DNA of 64,000 nt, from NCBI GenBank assembly GCA_900467185.1, contig UBPA01000020.1:62001-126000 (forward strand). Direction: 5' to 3'. This DNA is from Hyphomicrobiales bacterium (GTDB lineage: Bacteria; Pseudomonadota; Alphaproteobacteria; Rhizobiales; Rhizobiaceae). Below the pieces are notes generated by a model that ran no database searches, was not told where the DNA came from, and saw nothing but the letters and a program-made list of their open reading frames with translations. Made by a program: the position numbers and the translations under genes. Positions 61,757 to 64,000 of this stretch are shown here, one piece after another; positions within the stretch are counted from its first letter, which is position 1, and each line of letters opens with the position of its first letter.

Positions 61757-61772
61757 GGCACGAAAGCGTGCC
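61757..61772 (-). promoter_or_regulatory. tetraloop hairpin in the gltA leader
   Basis: GGCACG-AAAG-CGTGCC, a perfect 6-bp stem, 28-43 bp upstream of the gltA start on the minus strand. It could sit in the mRNA leader. The rest of the 310-bp gap to comEC shows no gene; a CTTGGC-like hexamer on the minus strand about 61819-61824 is a possible -35. Confidence 0.4.
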
Positions 61773-62039
61773 GCAATCCATCGTTGTTGCCTCAGTGCTA
61801 CCGCATTTGATACCCCCTGCCAAGCGCTCGGGGGCTTACGTTTTGCGATGCAGCATAAACATCTTGCGGCGCGATAGTTGCATGGATTGTCGGCAGTTCC
61901 AATCGCAGCTGCATAGGAAAGTCGCGGCTTTCCGCCATCGATCGGCGACATGATGAAGAATTAGGCAGGAACGCGAAATTGTAAATCGGCCTGTTTTCTG
62001 CAACATTTTCGTGGGGTGTCGAGAAGGGGCGTGCAGGTG

Positions 62040-64000
62040 ATGCGTAAGGTGCCCGAAACGGTGACGGACATCCGACCGCAGCCGGCCGATCGCGCTCTTC
62101 ATGAGCCGGCTCCAGCGGCGGTGCCGCTCGTCGCCGCACCCCGGCCCGACCGGCGTTTCCCGCGATTTCCGCAGCTGTCGATGCGCGCGCAAGGTCGCCG
62201 GATCCTTGCCTTGCGACCGCGTCCGTCCTCCTGGCCGGATCGCTGCCGCGCCGCCTGGGAAGAGGAGGCGGCTTTCGGGCATCCATTTCTCTTCCTGCCG
62301 CTGCTGATCGCTTTGGGAGCTCTTCTCTGGTTTTCCGCCCATGATCCACCCGGTCTTCTCAATGTTGCAGTGCTGGCATGTGTTTTTTGCATAGCCAGCG
62401 GCGCGCTCCTGTCGCGGGCGGGTTGGCTGCGTCTCGTCGTGCTCACGGCAACGGGTCTGCTGCTCGGCGCGACCTCTGCGGCCTTCGAAACGGCTCGGAC
62501 GACCACCGTCATGCTGGACTCGCCGGTGACAACGACGATGACGGGCAAAATCCTCAGCCGGGAAATCGCCGGGCGGAATGCCTACCGCTATATCGTCGCT
62601 CTGCAGAGCACCGAGGCGCCGAGGCTGCGGCGACCGCCGACGACGTTGACGCTCGTCGTTCGCAATGGCGGTGCGGCGAAGGTCGGCGATGTCATCAAGG
62701 GCAGGGCGCGCCTGTCACCGCCGTCCGGTCCCGCTCTCGCCGGCCTCAACGATTTCGGCTTCGACAGCTTCTTCAAAGGCATCGGAGCCGTGGGCTATGC
62801 CTACGGAAAACCGCAGATCCTCGTCGAGGCCCGCAGTCGGGAGACCGACAGCGCGTCCCTGATCGATAGGGGATGGGCCGGTCTGGCCGTCTGGCGCGAA
62901 GCCATCGGCATGCGGATCCGGGCGACGATCCCCGGCGATGCGGGCGCCATCGCCGCCGCTCTCGTCACGGCGGAGGAACGGGCGATCGGTCGGGACAGCA
63001 TCACCGCCTTGCGCAATTCCGGCCTCGGCCATGTCCTGGCGATCTCGGGGCTCAATATGGTGCTGGCCGCAGGTACGCTGCTGGTCGGCCTGCGGACCGG
63101 TCTCAGTCTCGTGCCGGGTCTTGCCCATCGCGTGCCCATCAAGAAGATCGCGGCGGCCGGGGCTCTGCTGATGGTCTGCTTCTATATCCTGATTTCCGGC
63201 GGTGCCGTGTCCGCCGTCCGGTCGTGGATCATGATCGTCATCATGCTCGTCGCCGTCTTCTTCGATCGCCCCTCGATCAGCCTGCGGAATGTCGCCATCG
63301 CAGCGCTCGTCATCCTCGCTGTGGATCCGTCGGCCGTGTCCGGTCCCGGATTTCAGATGTCCTTCGCCGCCACGCTGGCCCTCGTCGCCGGCTATGCCCG
63401 CTGGCGGGAACGCGACGTGCCGGCGGGCCGGCGCGAAGGAAACGAGATGCTTGCGGGCATTCGCGGTTTCCTCGCGGGGCTGTTTCTCAGCTCGCTGATC
63501 GGCGGCGTCTCGACGATGATCTACTCCGCGGCACACTTCAACCAGCTGCCGGCTTACGGCCTGCTCGGCAATATGCTGGCCATGCCGGTCATCGGCATCG
63601 TGGTCATGCCGGCCGGGCTCGTGGCGATGCTGCTGATGCCGCTCGGGCTCGATACGCTGCCGCTGATGGTGATGGGATACGGGCTTGAGGTCATGCTGGC
63701 CGTTGCCCGCTTCGTCTCGTCGCTCGGCGGCCAGATCATGACCGGTCGCCTGCCGCACGCGGCCTTCGCGCTGATCGCCATCGGAGGCCTAGTCGTCTGC
63801 CTGCTGCGAACGCGGCTTGCACTCGCAGGTCTCGGCCTCGCCGTCCTTGGCCTTTGCATTGCCGTCGCGGCACCCTCCGAGCGACCGGCTCTTCTCGTTG
63901 CCGAGGACGGGCGACTGGTCGCGATCACCGATGGCACGGCCGGCGCCAGCAACCGGACCCGGCCGCCCGCCTTCATCTACAGCCAGTGGACCCGGGCGCT
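62040..64000 (+). CDS. comEC: ComEC/Rec2-family DNA uptake channel, 5' part
   Basis: From ATG 62040 the frame runs open to the window end, about 653 residues, with no stop, so the C-terminal part is outside. After a basic, Pro-rich N-terminus (about 85 residues) there are membrane segments, an N-terminal DUF4131-like beta-rich part (KILSREIAGRNAYRYIVAL, SPPSGPALAGLNDFGFDSFF), and the Competence domain with its hallmark GLGHVLAISGLNMVL and SGGAVSAVRSWIM. A metallo-beta-lactamase-type tail may or may not exist beyond the edge. GTG codons at 62031 and 62037 in the same frame are alternative starts. Natural competence is unproven. Confidence 0.88.
   Translation, partial: MRKVPETVTDIRPQPADRALHEPAPAAVPLVAAPRPDRRFPRFPQLSMRAQGRRILALRPRPSSWPDRCRAAWEEEAAFGHPFLFLPLLIALGALLWFSAHDPPGLLNVAVLACVFCIASGALLSRAGWLRLVVLTATGLLLGATSAAFETARTTTVMLDSPVTTTMTGKILSREIAGRNAYRYIVALQSTEAPRLRRPPTTLTLVVRNGGAAKVGDVIKGRARLSPPSGPALAGLNDFGFDSFFKGIGAVGYAYGKPQILVEARSRETDSASLIDRGWAGLAVWREAIGMRIRATIPGDAGAIAAALVTAEERAIGRDSITALRNSGLGHVLAISGLNMVLAAGTLLVGLRTGLSLVPGLAHRVPIKKIAAAGALLMVCFYILISGGAVSAVRSWIMIVIMLVAVFFDRPSISLRNVAIAALVILAVDPSAVSGPGFQMSFAATLALVAGYARWRERDVPAGRREGNEMLAGIRGFLAGLFLSSLIGGVSTMIYSAAHFNQLPAYGLLGNMLAMPVIGIVVMPAGLVAMLLMPLGLDTLPLMVMGYGLEVMLAVARFVSSLGGQIMTGRLPHAAFALIAIGGLVVCLLRTRLALAGLGLAVLGLCIAVAAPSERPALLVAEDGRLVAITDGTAGASNRTRPPAFIYSQWTRA

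Overview
The window is a high-GC chromosomal segment from an alphaproteobacterium, most likely a member of the Rhizobiaceae (Rhizobium/Agrobacterium/Shinella relatives). This rests on gene order and protein character: tpiA-secG-pyrG, kdsA-eno-ftsB-like-pdhA-pdhB-pdhC with an E1-beta that carries its own lipoyl domain, a fused ispDF, dusB-ntrB-ntrC-ntrY-ntrX-hfq-hflX, a Usg protein and a GTG-started moaA. No rRNA, tRNA, CRISPR array, insertion sequence or prophage was recognised. Almost everything is core housekeeping DNA.

Layout. 1-2.3 kb: 3' part of an NAD-dependent epimerase plus a class III aminotransferase. 2.4-5.75 kb: tpiA, secG, pyrG. 5.75-6.6 kb: a small lower-GC islet with an orphan ParD-like antitoxin, a 16-codon toxin stub ending in a copy of the pyrG 3' end, and a GNAT acetyltransferase. 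6.7-10.96 kb: SLT lipoprotein, VOC protein, kdsA, eno, ftsB-like. 11.1-18.8 kb: pyruvate dehydrogenase complex (pdhABC), a GDSL esterase, lpdA and lipA, covering the complex and its lipoylation. 18.9-22.8 kb: PhyH-type dioxygenase, P-loop kinase, coq10-like, then cinA/pncC and ispDF on the minus strand. 22.99-32.3 kb: dusB-ntrBC-ntrYX-hfq-hflX nitrogen and RNA regulation block with several ATGA overlaps. 32.5-34.6 kb: eptA-dgkA, lipid A phosphoethanolamine modification with recycling of diacylglycerol. 34.7-38.6 kb: Fe(III) ABC importer. 38.6-44.1 kb: membrane histidine kinase (-), thermonuclease, uracil-DNA glycosylase, Lrp regulator, hydroxyacid dehydrogenase (-), TPR methyltransferase (-), usg (-). 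44.3-46.9 kb: polar amino acid ABC importer (binding protein and two permeases, no ATPase). 47.2-50.4 kb: OmpA-like protein with tandem charged repeats, then a polysaccharide deacetylase. 50.4-52.6 kb: mobB-mobA-moaA molybdenum cofactor genes (-). 52.8-55.0 kb: DUF971, LtrA, nucleoside deoxyribosyltransferase. 55.1-57.9 kb: diguanylate cyclase and fumC (-). 58.4-60.3 kb: L,D-transpeptidase. 60.4-61.7 kb: gltA (-). 62.0 kb to the end: the 5' part of comEC/rec2, running out of the window.

How the genes work together: eno, the PDH complex, gltA, fumC and tpiA form much of central carbon flow; lipA lipoylates the two lipoyl-bearing PDH subunits encoded nearby; the NtrBC and NtrYX systems sense nitrogen or redox status; eptA, kdsA, dgkA, the L,D-transpeptidase, SLT lipoprotein and OmpA-like protein all act on the envelope.

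I found no convincing large undescribed system. The most interesting points are the toxin-antitoxin relic joined to a second copy of the pyrG 3' end, a hairpin that covers the pdhA ribosome binding site, the 96-bp in-frame repeats of the OmpA-like protein, and several intergenic palindromes.
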